This document shows, one piece after another, positions 1 through 12,261 of a DNA stretch of 64,000 nucleotides (position 1 is its first letter; each line of letters opens with the position of its first letter). A model generated the notes under the pieces. The model did not search any database. It was not told where the DNA came from and saw only the letters and a program-made list of their open reading frames with translations. Made by a program: the position numbers and the translations under genes. The DNA lies in the NCBI RefSeq assembly GCF_963259705.1, contig NC_081851.1:63272355-63336354 (forward strand). Reading direction: 5' to 3'. The DNA comes from Myotis daubentonii (taxonomy: Eukaryota; Chordata; Mammalia; Chiroptera; Vespertilionidae).

Positions 1-224
1 ATTTTAAAAGAAACATGTAAAATCTCCATGAGAATAATTTTAAAACACTCCTGGAAAAAACAAAAAATTAGACTTCAATGAATATTGATAATTACTTGTC
101 TCATGAATAATAAATAAACTGAAGCAGGTCTATCAAGCATAAATGTAGAGATTGGCCTGTAACAATTAGAGTTCTTAGTAATGACAGTTAGATTGAGCCA
201 GCTGATTTCCTATTGTCTTCGCCT

Positions 225-300
225 TCTTTCCTTCCTTCCTTCCTTCCTTCCTTCCTTCCTTCCTTCCTTCCTTCCTTCCTTCCTTCCTTCCTTCCTTCCT
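225..300. repeat. (TTCC)n microsatellite
   Basis: About 75 bases of near-perfect TTCC tetramer, with CTTT variants at the left edge. It does not sit in the tail of any transposon I can recognise. Confidence 0.97.
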
Positions 301-827
301 CTATCTCTCTTTTATTATGAATCATTTTCTTTAGATTTTGAAGAGTGACCAGGAAGAATTAGCATCCCACTAGCACAAAGACATTCTCTATCCTGAATCT
401 TTTTAGTTCCTTTCTCAAATCCTAGATCTGTCTTAGTTGTATCCAGTGTTAGGGTTCTATATTCATAGTGCATATAGATCTCTGTTATCCCATGTACTCT
501 GCTTTGTGACAGCCTAGTGCTGTCATGTACTAGCCTCTTCCAGAAAAAAAAAGAAAAATTAAAGAACTTGTTGAATGCTGAGTCATAGAGCAGAGTCAAA
601 AGTTCATAGGCTGCTGTCCTCATAAGGTGCCCCTCTGTGCTTGTTGATTTATACACTGTCCAAGGACAGGGTGTGCATACTCTTCAGTTTATATTACATG
701 GAATTAAATAATACAGCTATTCAGAAATCTCTAAGGTTTCAATTGCCTAGTCAATTATTTTAACACTAGTGACTCAGTGCATGAAATTTGTGCACATTAA
801 AAGGGAATTAATTAGAGGAAATATTTT

Positions 828-1045
828 TTTTTTAAATATATTTTATTGATTTTTTACAGAGAGGAAGGGAGAGAGAGAGAGAGTTAGAAACATCGATGAG
901 AGAGAAACATCGATCAGCTGCCTCCTGCACATCTCCTACTGGGGATATGCCCGCAACCCAGGTACATGCCGTTGACCGGAATCGAACCTGGGACCTTTCA
1001 GTCCGCAGGCCGACGCTCTATCCACTGAGCCAAACCGGTTTCGGC
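828..1045 (-). mobile_element. Ves SINE, young full-length copy
   Basis: This is a tRNA-derived, non-coding retroposon mobilised by LINE-1. Read on the minus strand it starts with the tRNA-like head (GCCGAAACCGGTTTGGCTCA, containing the A box). The B-box motif GGTTCGATTCC follows, then the ATCGATGTTTCTCTC body repeat, a CTCTCTTCC pyrimidine stretch and an AATAAAATATATTT tail. A perfect 14-bp target duplication, AGAGGAAATATTTT, flanks it at 814-827 and 1046-1059. The intact boxes and exact duplication indicate a recent insertion. Confidence 0.96.
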
Positions 1046-1144
1046 AGAGGAAATATTTTAATATTGCTGTTTGCTCTTTATAATAGAAGTGTCAGAGATG
1101 AAAGAAAATTAGTAAAATGTATATGAAAATCATCCTCCTGTCAG

Positions 1145-1853
1145 AATCTGGGGCATGCTGCAGGACTCAGAGTCAAGTCCCCGCCCACCCACGTGCACCT
1201 CAAAATCGCATGAGACCCAGACCTGGCCATCCCCACCCCCATTGGGCAAGATCCAGACTCGGCCGCCCCACCCCCGTCAAGCCCTGCCAGGCGGGGGGCA
1301 CAGCATCAGGTCCCCCGACCCGGTGCCGGTCAGGAGGGCTTAGCCTCAGATCCCTCGTCAAGCCCCGCTGGGTGTGGGGGGGTGCAGCTTCAGGGCCCCC
1401 GTCAAGCCCCGCCAGGTGGAGGGTACAGCCTCAGGTCCCCCAGCCCAGTGCTGGGTGGGGGATGCAGCCTCAGGTCCCCTGGTATACCCTCAGGTCCCCT
1501 GGCCTGGTGCCGGTGCAAGGAGTGTGGCCTGAGGGCCCCTGGCCCGCCGCTGGGGGCATGGCCTCAGGTCCCCCTTCAAGCCCCGCCAGGTGGGGAGCAC
1601 AGTCTGAGGTCCCCCGTCAAGCCCCGCCAGGTTGGGTAGTGGCCTGAGGTCCCCCGTGAAGCCCTGCTGGGAAGGGGGTGTGGCCTGAGGTCCCCTGTCA
1701 AGCCCCACCAGGCAGGGGGCGCAGTCTCAGGTCCCTGCTGATCCCTTATTATGACTTGTTATGGGAACCCCACCTCCGCTGTGGGTGCAGCTGTCTTGTG
1801 ATGGCAGGATGGAGTGAGGGTCAATTTGCATATTACCTCTTTATTATATAGGA
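1145..1853 (-). mobile_element. HeliBat-type Helitron with GC-rich tandem interior
   Basis: The right edge is a Helitron 5' end on the minus strand (TCCTATATAATAAAGAGG followed by ATATGCAAATTGACC). The interior, about 1200-1740, consists of degenerate GC-rich units of the type CAGGTCCCCCGTCAAGCCCC. I find no CTAG terminus or 3' hairpin on the left, so the 3' end is lost or rearranged and the left limit is approximate. Open frames through it (for example 1117-1647 on the plus strand) are products of GC-rich repetition and show no protein homology. Confidence 0.8.
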
Positions 1854-1899
1854 TCTCTGATAACAAAAACAAAAGAGACTACTAATGATATATGCAGTG

Positions 1900-1926
1900 T
1901 ACACACACACACACACACACACACAC
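1900..1926. repeat. (CA)n microsatellite
   Basis: Thirteen or so CA dinucleotides followed by an imperfect GTGCACACATACACA extension. Confidence 0.95.
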
Positions 1927-1929
1927 GTG

Positions 1930-4832
1930 CACACATACACATTTTTGTGCACAATGGATTAAAATGAGAAATAATTATATTGCTGATAATTACTTATAGA
2001 ACCCAAGAGCCTCAGATTTAATGTTTTAAACGTGTCAGCAGGTGCTCTGCTAGTGCTGAATTGAACAATGTTCTCCAAAATCTTGCTGTGCCTTTGGAAA
2101 AAAGCCAACAGCAACAAAGGAAAGAAAAATTAACTATTGAGAAACCTTGTGCATATGTTCTTTGGAACCTGGATCTTAGCATTTTCTATTTTATTTTCCT
2201 CACCAAAGATTACACTTTGTACCCAGGATAAGATGGACTGAGAAAGTAATAAGTGACACATATTTTCTAAGGCTCCCTTGTGATCTTTTGCTCAGCTCTT
2301 AAAATGAGGAATCAAAACCAGAATGCTGTGCTTAATAAAATATTACCTATTTTTTAAAAAGTAAAATGTATCCACAGTTAAAATTTGAATTCTGTAGTCT
2401 ATCATTTCAGATACAATATAGCTATCTTTAAATAACTGACCTTTTTCTTTTATTTTTCTGTGCTTTCTGAAAGTTCCTTTTTTTAAAAAAAAAAGTATGT
2501 GGTAGTTTTTATTAATTTTAGTTAGGATGCAGACAAAAGCAGTTTTCAGGGAAAATTCCCTCTAGAAATATTCGCTGTTGTTGAAGCGCTTTTATGTGTC
2601 TGTTTTGGCATTACTTTAGGATTATTGGCAAGGAGAATGCTATCCACTGGAAAATAGAATTGATTCATTCTGTGGGAGGATTGTTTTTAAAGTAATTCCT
2701 ACCTTATTGTCTTGGAAATTTGAGAATTCTGCCACTGGAAATGCAGTTAATTTAAATACAAACAAAATGAGATAAATGGAATTTTATTGTGGTTTACTTA
2801 CTTTGATGTCTTTGAGTATAGATGGATCAAAATACAAAATAAGTTACCTCCTTATTTTTGGATGGTTGATGCATTAGTCCCTACCCAAATGATAACATTG
2901 TAAAGTCATCATTTGAAAAAATAGATTTAACATTTGACTCAGTACATGAGTAAACTTATAAAATACTCACAAAAGGGATAAATCCTATCTTTTGTGACTC
3001 AGGTACCCTCATCATGGCCAATGAGTGATGATTCATTTCCTCATCCTTGTGCCTCATAGGTAGCAAGTTTAGCTATGACTCAAAGAACTTGCATGTACTA
3101 AATAGAGAACTCTAGGTAACTCACAGTCCATCTAGTGTTTCTACCTGAATAACATTGTGTGTGTGTTGTTGGGGTGTGGGGGGGTGGTCACAAGGTAAGA
3201 ATGGTGCATATAGAAATGACTGTAGTGTGTTTCATGATTTGCTGTCAACAGAATATGAAACCTAGGAAATGAGTGACAGTTTGATGGTACTCCTTTCACA
3301 GAGGAATGGAGAGAAAAAAGACTTGTATTATCTTATTTGTTAGCTCAAGAACATAATTCATAGGGTAGGTTTGGTAGCAGGAGTCATTCTCCTAGTTCAG
3401 TTTTTCCCTAGGAACCATTTTTGCATTTAAACAACCCATTTTCTTGGTTAAAGCAGTCCTTGGATTGGTTCTCTGAGCACAGGATAAGGGGAAATGGAAG
3501 AGGCAGTTCTAATTTCTATTTTCCTGGATCTTTGTGGAGTAGGAAAGAGGAAAGAGCACCTGTGTAGTTTGATTATGAAAGATACAGAAAAGGTGTTGAA
3601 GTGTCATAAGGAGTCTGGAATAAGAATAGAAGGATAGTTAGAGCCCAGTATTATGATAGCAATTCCAGATGTTGCCACAAGGTACAGAGTGGAAGAGGCG
3701 CAGGGCACAGAGAGGAGTTACAGCCTGTTTCTTGACTTGATTGATAATGGGAAAAGCTGTACAGTAATACAGTCTTATCTAATGATGTGTTTAATAAATA
3801 TAAACAATATCACTGTAAGTTAAACTATTTTATACATTAATCCCTATCTATAATCTATAAGGCCCACAAAAAAACACATCAAACATGAGTTAATTTACCT
3901 TTAAAACCCAAGGAATAATGAGGTAGCAAATAAGAAAGCAATTCTCAGAACAAAAGATTAAGTGAAGATGGGAACCTTGCTACCCAGGCAGAGCCTTGTA
4001 TCAGGTGTGTCACCTGAAGACATTTGCTAAACAGCATGACCTGAGTGTTGGTTTGCTCAGTCTCCAAGTACATAGGGGACAAAGGGCCCATCCAACCTAG
4101 ATAATGTGTGAGCGTCTTGATCCATGAAGCCGGGAAGACAAAGTGTATAAAATTCGTGTAAGAGAGAAAACAAAAACAAAGCCATCCCATCACAAATGGA
4201 AATACAGGACAATCTATTATTTCAAGTCTACTTATTAAGAAAAATAGTAGGAAGATGGAGGGGGCAGGGGGAGTCGCTGCCAAGATGGAACAAGTGAATC
4301 TTTACCCAGGTGTGGGGGCCAAATATAGATCATATGATGGTCTAACAATACTCTGGGGGAGAAATTAGTTTATATGATCCAGCACTGACATCCTCTATCT
4401 CCTAGAAGAAGCAACGCAAGTCTCCGGAGGAAACCAAGTTTGTCCAATATTTTCCGTAAGTAAAGTTTTGTGGAAAATAAGCAGCTCACAGAAAACAACA
4501 GCAACAAAAACCTTAGTACATGTGAAGAGAGAAACATGTAGAGAATGAGCAGGGTCTGACGCTCCTGTCCTTGTTTTGAGACGTTGCTTCTTCCCCCTTC
4601 CTTCCTGAGGAGGCTTATGCAAGCATTAACCTTAGACTTCAGTTAATCACAGGCTTTTCCCAACCTTTCCACAAATATGGGCACACGTTTCAGGATGAGA
4701 CATTCCAAAAAATCTCCTGATTTCAAGTAGCGGTCAAAACTCCATTCTCCTCTGTCTAGGGGACTCTTTAAATCGCTGGTCTCCCCCCTAGAGATCAGAT
4801 TGCAGTCCTCTCTGCCTCTGCCTCATTCTGAT
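1930..4832. other. Repeat-poor stretch, no gene seen
   Basis: AT-rich sequence with no recognisable coding exon. The segment 4311-4830 starts with TGTGGGGGCC, and its last 100 bases look like the U5 end of an LTR. I could not find matching target duplications or a family, so this is only a hint. Frames at 3945-4283 and 4395-4622 on the minus strand have no recognisable domain. Confidence 0.5.
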
Positions 4833-4851
4833 CTATACTCAACAAGATTAT

Positions 4852-5059
4852 TATTATTATTTAAAAATATATTTTATTGATTTTTTACAGAGAGGAAGGG
4901 AGAGGGACAGAGAGTTAGAAACATCAATGATAGAGATCAGCTGCCTCCTGCACACCCCCTACTGGGATGCACCCGCAACCAAGGTACATGCCCTTGACTG
5001 GAATCGAACCTGGGACCTTTCAGTCACAGGCTGACACTCTGAGCCAAACTGGTTAGGGC
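4852..5059 (-). mobile_element. Ves SINE with small internal deletions
   Basis: The minus-strand head is GCCCTAACCAGTTTGGCTCA. The middle is shortened: the paired ATCGATG motifs have collapsed, and a few bases are missing after the A box. It is flanked by an 18-bp perfect duplication, TATACTCAACAAGATTAT, at 4834-4851 and 5060-5077. Confidence 0.95.
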
Positions 5060-5131
5060 TATACTCAACAAGATTATAATAGTCATCTTTCTTCTTTGCA
5101 TTTCTATCTGGTTATCATTGATAAGTTTGTT

Positions 5132-5168
5132 CTTTTTCTTTTTTTTTTTTTTTTTACTTTTTTTTCTG
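5132..5168. repeat. Poly(T) tract
   Basis: Two runs of T separated by AC. No attached retroposon body is recognisable on either side. Confidence 0.7.
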
Positions 5169-5175
5169 TAATGGA

Positions 5176-5625
5176 TTGTTGTGGACTATATAACAATTTG
5201 TATCCCCCCAAAATTCATATGTTGAAGTGCAAATACTCAATGTGAACTGAAGTCTTGGGGACATCAATAGGCTAGAGTAGGTCATGAGGATGGGCCTGCA
5301 GGATAGAATTTATGCCTATACAGAGGAGGAGGAGGAGGAGAGGGAGGAGGAGGAGGAGGAGGAGGAGGAGGAGGAGGAGGAGGAGGAGGAGGAGGAGGAG
5401 GAGGAGGAGGAGGAGGAGGAGGGGAAGAGAACTCTTCCTCTCCGCATGCACACATTGAAGGAAGGCCATGGTGAGGACTTCCTGAGAAGTCAGCCATCTA
5501 CAAGCCAGGAAGCTTGCACCTTGCTCTTGAACTTACCAGCATCTAGAACTGTGAGAGATAAATTTCTGTTGTTCAGCCATCCAGTCTATGGTATTTTGTT
5601 ATGGCAGCCTGAGACGAATAAGATA
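5176..5625 (+). mobile_element. MLT1/MST-type (ERVL-MaLR) LTR interrupted by a GAG expansion
   Basis: The left part matches the conserved MaLR LTR start (TTGTATCCCCCCAAAATTCA, then TATGTTGAAGT). The right part matches its end (AACTGTGAGAGATAAATTTC, then a CCAGTCTATGGTATTTTGTT stretch). This is a fossil non-coding LTR of an ancient mammalian retrotransposon. Its centre has been replaced by a purine trinucleotide array (separate entry), so LTR sequence is missing between about 5321 and 5430. Confidence 0.88.
5322..5422. repeat. (GAG)n trinucleotide expansion inside the LTR
   Basis: About 33 GAG units with one early AGGGAG interruption. All six frames are open across it, giving runs of Glu on the plus strand and of Leu or Pro on the minus strand. 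The frames at 5284-5655 (+), 5272-5469 (-) and 5282-5497 (-) exist only because of this array. Confidence 0.97.
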
Positions 5626-6439
5626 TATTCTCACATATTTGATGAGTGTTTGTAGTAAAGGAAGTATCCTCACCACCTATTGCCTCGATGACTAATTTAT
5701 CCTGATCAGTTTAGTGATAAATGAGGATAAACAAGAACTGTAAAACTGAGTCCTGGCCAAGGCGCAGATGGAACCTGAGTACTCTCTTAGTGGAAATATC
5801 AATTGATATTTCTTTTATGAAAATCATATTGGCAGTGCACTTTAAAACAATTTTACTGGTTAATCCCATCTCTCAAAATATATCCTAAGGCTAGAATCAT
5901 AGATATGAAAGATTCACTTCCTGCTCAGTCCAGACAGATTCCCTATTATATTTTGTTAAAACAAACTGTTGGCCAGAATCTAAAACCGTAAAACAAGCAA
6001 TAGTAGCTTGGCACATCACTGTGTTATTATTTACCATCCAATGTTGGATAAATTACTTATCTCTATATGGATATTTACTCACTGATTTATTAAACATGTG
6101 TGTGTCAAATTTATATCTCCAGTCCAGACCACTTCCCTCAAATCCAGGTTTGTATGTGTTCTGCCTGTTGGACTTTTCAACTTGAGCGTTTAAGAAGCAT
6201 CGCAAGTTAGTGTGCCCTGAACTGATCCCTTCTCTTCCCATGACTTCAGTTGGCTCAGGTTAGAATGTTGAACTCTTCACTCGCATTATTCTCTCACATT
6301 TCACATTCAATCAACTCCATCCTCATTTTAACCATCTCTGCTGCTACCAGACTTTTAGAGTCTATCAGTGTATCTCACCTATTAATGCAAAACCTAACTG
6401 GACTTCCTTATTCATGGTTTCCCCCTGTAGTGTATTTTT

Positions 6440-6966
6440 ATCACAGTCTGCAGATAAATAACCTTTAACAATTCAGGAGGGGTTACTTCTTATATCAAAA
6501 CCATCCAATAGCTTCTGCATCTTCCTCAGCAGAAGAGCCACTATGCTTTCAGGGAACTATAAGTCCTGCATGATTCCGGATTCCTCTCCCACAACTCTCC
6601 CCTGTGCTTACTACAGCCAAAACGACACTTGCTTCTTTGATGTTTCTTAACTAGATCAAACCCATAGCTATGTCAGGGCCTATTGGTCTTCCTTTCCCTG
6701 CAGCCAGCATCTGCTATCCTTTGACATCCACAAGACAGACTTGAACCCATCTTCATGTTCCTCCTCAAATAGCATCTTTTCTCTGAGGCCATCCTTTCCC
6801 ATCTATATAAAATGCCACATTCTCCCAGCTCTCCTTTCTCCTGACTTTTCTTTATATTCATAATTTACATGCCTTTTTCAATTCTGTATACTTTCTCATG
6901 TAATTGTTTATTAATTGGTTATTTTCTGCTTCTATGGACTAAACAGAAAAATCTACTTGTGCAAAT
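6440..6966 (+). mobile_element. Decayed LINE-2 3' region
   Basis: The order of motifs follows the L2 3' part: AACCATCCAATAGCTTC, a pyrimidine-rich ACTACAGCC block, then GAGGCCATCCTTTCCCATCT and TAATTGTTTATTAATTGG. It is highly diverged, so exact limits and subfamily cannot be set by eye. The microsatellite that follows begins where the L2 tail would be. Confidence 0.55.
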
Positions 6967-7166
<200 letters not shown>

Positions 7167-7500
7167 ACCTGTGACAAAGCAGATGTGCACTAATTGTTGG
7201 TTAGTGAATTAATCTGCCATGCAGCCAGTAAAATACTGGTTAATTTGTAGCATCTACTTTCTTGTAGTGTAGGGCATGATCTCATACTAAAAACCTGCCA
7301 GCTCAAGAGTAAGATACACCGATGTTCTAAAGAAATAGATTATTTACTTTTTTCAGTATAAATTTCCCTGTTCACACTTGACATGGAGGTACCATATATC
7401 ATAGCCTCTGGCCTCAAAAGGACAACACAGACTTTGGGATTGATAAACATCACCTGAAGGTTCATGTGGCCTGCTTACTGAAAAATCCTGGATTTTAGAG

Positions 7501-7528
7501 AAGGAGAAAGGGAGGGAGGGGGGGAGGG

Positions 7529-7587
<59 letters not shown>

Positions 7588-7592
7588 AGAGG

Positions 7593-7630
<38 letters not shown>

Positions 7631-7663
7631 TGGAGAGAGAGAGAGAGAGAGAGAGAGAAGAAA

Positions 7664-7717
<54 letters not shown>

Positions 7718-7862
7718 TGAGATACACTGATCAGCTGCCTTCTGACTGGGGATCAAACTGAAAAACTGAAACCTAGGCATTTGCCTTGACCAGGAATGGA
7801 ACCTGCAATCTTCCAGTGCATGGAATAGCTCTTCCAACAATTGAGCCACACTAGCCAGGGCT
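7501..7862 (-). mobile_element. Old Ves-like SINE with a large GA expansion
   Basis: The bases 7716-7862 carry a degraded minus-strand SINE head and B box (GGTTCCATTCCTGGTCAAGG). The CTCT-rich tail region, read as GA on the plus strand, has expanded to about 215 bases at 7501-7715, with GGGG interruptions. Minus-strand frames 7353-7727 and 7475-7849 are Ser/Leu artefacts of this array. Confidence 0.8.
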
Positions 7863-8121
7863 CTATTTTGACTGATTTTAGAAAAATACTGGAATATAAA
7901 TCTTGCACCATGTTTTGTTTGTTACATATATATACTAAGATCTAAACTAAGAATTTTATTATGGATATATAGAAACCATGTATCTAGTTATTTGTAGTTT
8001 CTGGATTTTCATATTTCTAGAAGAGCTATTATTCTGGAAGCTACCCCTTTTAATCATGACACTCATTCCTGCTCTCTTGAAACAATCTTACTCCTGATAG
8101 GTAGTATTTAAAAAATATTTA

Positions 8122-8338
8122 GCCCTAGTTGGTGTTGCTAAGTGGATAGAGCATCGGCCTATGGACTGAAGGGTCCACGGTTTGATTCTGATCAAGGGCA
8201 CATGCCAGAGTTGTGGGCTCAATCTCCAGTAGAGAGCATGCAAGGAAGCAGCCAATCAATGATTCTCTATCATCATTGATGTTTCTATTTCTCTTTCCCT
8301 CTCCCTTCCTCTCTGAAATCAATAAAAAATATATTATT
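8122..8338 (+). mobile_element. Ves SINE
   Basis: The head is GCCCTAGTTGGTGTTGCTAA with a modified A box, and the B box is GGTTTGATTCTGATCAAGG. The tail ends AATAAAAAATATATTATT. An AAAAATATTT duplication flanks it. It is more diverged than the ATCGATG-type copies and so represents an older subfamily (ATCATTGATG body). Confidence 0.93.
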
Positions 8339-8399
8339 AAAAATATTTTTATCTTAATTGCTAGTAAATTCCTAAATTCAACCAACCATCTGTTAAGTT

Positions 8400-10450
8400 T
8401 AGAAGAGAAATAATGCTCTGTTTGGGTCTAGGTATCGATAAGTTGAGCCACCTCTCAGGTAAAAGGATTTTGAGGTTAAATTAAAAAGTCAGTACTATTT
8501 CTAAAACTGAGTACTTAAAAAGAAGACAAAGACAAATTTTCACACACCCCACCTTTATACTTTTGGGCAGAATTAGTTATTTAAAGAATAGAGACCCTTT
8601 TCGGGGGAGGAAGGGTCATGATTCACCTGATTTAGTGTTTGGCACAGAAACATCTTCAATATGTGCTTATTAAATGAGTGAATGAACCCCATACACCCTT
8701 TTATTCTGACGCTTTCTCATCATAAAACATTCAGAGAATAGCAGTATGGTGAGCTAAGTGGCAGTTTGGGTTACTAATTAGATGCAGCCAAGAAATTGGG
8801 TTCTTAATGGACCTGTATGCTATGCTGAACACCTTGCTTTGTTTTACTTGACATCTTTTTAAAATCATTTCCATTTATTGATTAACCTCCAACCTGTGTT
8901 AGAAGGTTGACTGTTGAAGGCCATCACACGATTTGTTATATTCAAGCTCTGTAACCTTTTTTTCATTTCTTCTGCCACTTGTTTTCCACTAAGAATTTAA
9001 AAGTCAGATTCTCATTGAAAACTATTTATTTCCAAACTATATTTTCCTTCCACATCTGGCCTTAAGTGATCTATTTGAACAGGTTTATTAATGAGTCTTC
9101 AATATATAATGACTACATCACCATACCCTGCGATTGTGTTTTACTGATTGTGCGATGCAAGGTCTCAGCCAGGAGGACAGGGAGGGAGGTGCAGGGAAAA
9201 CAATATCTGGCATTCCAATCATGAAAGTCATAAGAACAACCGTGTACCAAGATGAAGTCTCATTAACCAGCCTCGTTTTACAGGATTTGGGTTGATTTGT
9301 TTTAGCAAATACACACAAACACACACAAAACCTCTAACAAAATAAATGTCTTTGTTTTGTTACGTTTAGACATTTAAAATATTTTCCCTAAGAATCTGGA
9401 TGTACAGCATATCTTCAGATGTCATATCTGAGAAAGCAGGGCCCACACTCCTGTCTGATAACACCCTTCAAACATGGCAAAACTCTCCAAATCATTTAAA
9501 TTTTAAAAAAGAGAGATTTAATCATGGACATTACCTATCTGGACTTTGTGGGTACTTGAGTTTACAGTCCACATTCTTGAAATATAGAATCTCAGTTAAA
9601 TCTATAGTCTAACACGGTCACTTGTGAGTAGGCATATAAACAGAATAAGTCAGAAACATTTTATTGAACACCTGCTAACATAAAACAGACTAGAACAAAA
9701 TGTCTCACTTCTCCAGAAGGTGCAGTCCTTGAGAATCCAAGATGGGAAAAGCTTTATATTCTATTGGATTTTAGCTGAAGGCAAGCCTTTAGCCTCTAAG
9801 TTGAAAGTGGCAGAAATAGAATTCAGAATACCACACAGATTCAGATATTAATCTAAAGGAAACTGCAGTTTGCTCAAGAGATACTGGTCATAGAATTCTA
9901 GCAATCATGAAGTATTGAAAATTCTCTTAGAGCTACTTTTATGGTAGCCTAAATTGATTTAATAGAGCACTGACAAATCAATTCATTCTCTTAACTCTTG
10001 GACTGTATTACCTTAATTTGAATTGTTGGTGAACCAGGCCATCCAACAATTACAGGGCTGCATGCTGTATGATACATTATCCGTAAGGCCAGCCACCTGA
10101 AGAATGAAAGCAGAGGAAAAACAGAAATTGTGAACTGAGTTCTCCATAAATTGAACACCACTGAAAGATGATTCTTTATTTGCAGGCATGCATGCATATC
10201 TTTATATCAAAGAAAAAATTATCACACACACACACGCATAATAAAGGATTGGAAATGTAGGAATTATAGCTCATTTAGCAGTAGCTAAACTGAATATACT
10301 GTTTTATGCAATAAGTTTATATTTATGAGGCATTCTTTGGCATTAAATATGTACATTTTATTCTCTTTAACTTGCTACGTCTTTTGAAAATATTGTCATG
10401 GAAAAGGCCATGTGTTTGGCAGACACATGGCATATTTTTAAATGGCTAAT
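8400..10450. other. Repeat-poor stretch, no gene seen
   Basis: No exon or RNA gene is recognisable. The bases 8635-8690 (GTTTGGCACAG through TTAAATGAGTGAATGAA) resemble the last 50 bases of an L2 or MIR element on the plus strand. The small frames in this interval have no recognisable domain. Confidence 0.45.
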
Positions 10451-10451
10451 T

Positions 10452-10680
10452 TTAGCAACTAACATATAGTAAGTGTTTTCTGTGTCCTAATAATTTACAG
10501 ATAATTTTATATGTTATTTCATATAGCATTATGAATACATTCTTATTACGGTGAGATAAATGAGCCTTGGAGAGGTGGAATGACTCGCCCAAGGCCACAA
10601 AACTAACTACTGGGCTGCGTATTGGAATCTGGCAGGCTGCGTTGGCGCTGCTGTAGAACATTGTGCCTCTTCAGTATGTC
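10452..10680 (-). mobile_element. MIR SINE
   Basis: Reading plus, it shows the reverse complement of MIR in order: a CTAACATATAGTAAGTG end, TTACAGATAA, GAGAGGTGGAATGACTCGCC, CAAGGCCACAAAACTAACTA and a degraded B-box end. This is an ancient tRNA-derived element shared across mammals. Confidence 0.88.
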
Positions 10681-11469
10681 ATGACTGTAGAGTCAGAGAC
10701 CCTGACCCTGGAAGTCACATAGTCTTTAGTTCTTTATATGTTACTGGGTGGGTGCTAGGAACTCACCAAAGTCAGCTGGATGATTAACTGAAAACTTCAA
10801 TGTTGCTTTCTGTTTTCCAACACGTTTTCAACATTTTGTGTTTATTTTTATCAAAATAATTTTGAAACCATTTTAAGTTTTTTAATGTATGAATTCGTTA
10901 TTTAAGTATATGCTTAAATTACTTTAAAAATGTAATAAGTTTATTTCTTGTATTCCTTAAATATTTTAAGGCATCTTATTGGTTTGGTTACAGTCTAGAT
11001 ACTAAAAATATAAAAGTAAATATATTACACAAAAAATACGAACTATTAAAGTCACATAAATCCAACACCATACAATAAAATACAAGCTAAATAATAAAAT
11101 TGTTAATACTCTAAATAAGCATAGACATTTTCAGTTTTTAATTTATTAACACTCTCAATGCAAAAGCATAATAATTCATTAAAAGTGCAAATTTTAAATG
11201 ACTATTGACATCTTTTTTTTAAAGGAAATACTACATTTTACATTGATAATCAGGATATATTAGAGTTGGATTAAGTCTTCTGTTTCACCAACCATTCTAA
11301 ATCCAGAAAAGTCATTGACTTAATATTACAAACATTGCATCCTTAATATTATATATTGGATGTTGAAATCTAAAGAAAATTAAGGAGGCAGACAAGAAAA
11401 AGTTATTGAGTAGCAGAAGCAAAATGGATAGGGCTTTGACAAATATGTCCAATTATCTTTAGAATATTT
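10681..11469. other. AT-rich stretch, nothing recognised
   Basis: High A+T with many stops in all frames. I see no gene, repeat family or regulatory motif worth naming. Confidence 0.5.
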
Positions 11470-11482
11470 AAAACATCTGACC

Positions 11483-11673
11483 CGGTCTTGGCTGGGTAGC
11501 TCAGTTCGTTAGAGCATCATCCTGATACACTGAGATTGTTGGTTCAATCCCTGGTCAGGGCACATACAAGAACCAACCATTGACTGCATAAAATATTTGG
11601 AACAATAAATCTCTCTTTCTCTTTCTCTCTCTCAAAATAAATCAACAAAAATTTTTAAAAAGTAAAATAAAAT
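11483..11673 (+). mobile_element. tRNA-derived SINE, second family (not Ves)
   Basis: Its A box lies in TAGCTCAGTTCGTTAGAGC and its B box in GGTTCAATCCCTGGTC. Both are much closer to a real tRNA than the Ves head. The body (AACCAACCATTGACTGCATA) and the CTCTCAAAATAAATCAA tail also differ from Ves. A 13-bp duplication, AAAACATCTGACC, flanks it at 11470-11482 and 11674-11686. It is not a tRNA gene, because the acceptor-stem halves do not pair and it has a SINE tail and target duplication. Confidence 0.9.
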
Positions 11674-12024
11674 AAAACATCTGACCAATGCCATCCATTA
11701 TAGATCAACCATGTACCTTTTCTCATTTCCCTAAAAAAAGAAATATTTTCTTTAAATTTCTAGTTTATGTCAAGTATAATCTTTTATAGTATTTTAAAAG
11801 TCAGCTTCATATTATAATAATCTGTGCACCTGTTTTATTTATTTCAAAGTACTTTTTTTTTTTTGCTATAAATACTTCGAAGCCAGAACTATGTTTTATC
11901 ATAATTAAATGAATTTTTAAGACATGGCATATTCCAATAAATAGTTGTTCCATTAAATTCACCTAATATAATTTACCATAGGCTATTTAAACATAGAGGC
12001 ATGAAAGTAAATTTTTGGAGTAAA

Positions 12025-12254
12025 CTTTAAAAAAATCTTTATTGTTGAAAGTATTACATATTTCCCCATTTCTCCCTCCTTTCTAGCCTGCCCCCACCGT
12101 CCACCCCAGGCCTTCACCACCCTATTGTATGTGTCCATGGATTATGCATATATGCATACAAGTTCTTTGGTTGATCTCTTTCCTCCCACCCACCCAACCC
12201 AGCCTTCACTCTGAGATTCAACAGTCTTTTCTATGCTTCTGTGTTTCTGGATCT
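12025..12254 (-). mobile_element. LINE-1 3' UTR insertion, severely 5'-truncated
   Basis: Matches the bat L1 3' UTR also seen at 51732-51999: TTTATTG...AAAGTATTACATAT at the poly(A) side, ATGCATACAAGTTCTTTGG in the middle. An 8-bp GGAGTAAA duplication lies at both ends (12017-12024 and 12255-12262). It is more diverged than the 52-kb copy. Confidence 0.9.
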
Positions 12255-12261
12255 GGAGTAA

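Noticed and set aside
1117..1647. A 176-codon plus-strand open frame
   Set aside because: Lies in the GC-rich tandem interior of a Helitron; low stop density comes from base composition.
4311..4830. Possible LTR starting TGTGGGGGCC
   Set aside because: No matching terminal CA with a flanking duplication could be found and no family recognised, so it is left as a hint only.
11483..11560. Possible functional tRNA gene (good A and B boxes)
   Set aside because: Acceptor stem does not close. A SINE body, A-rich tail and 13-bp target duplication follow.
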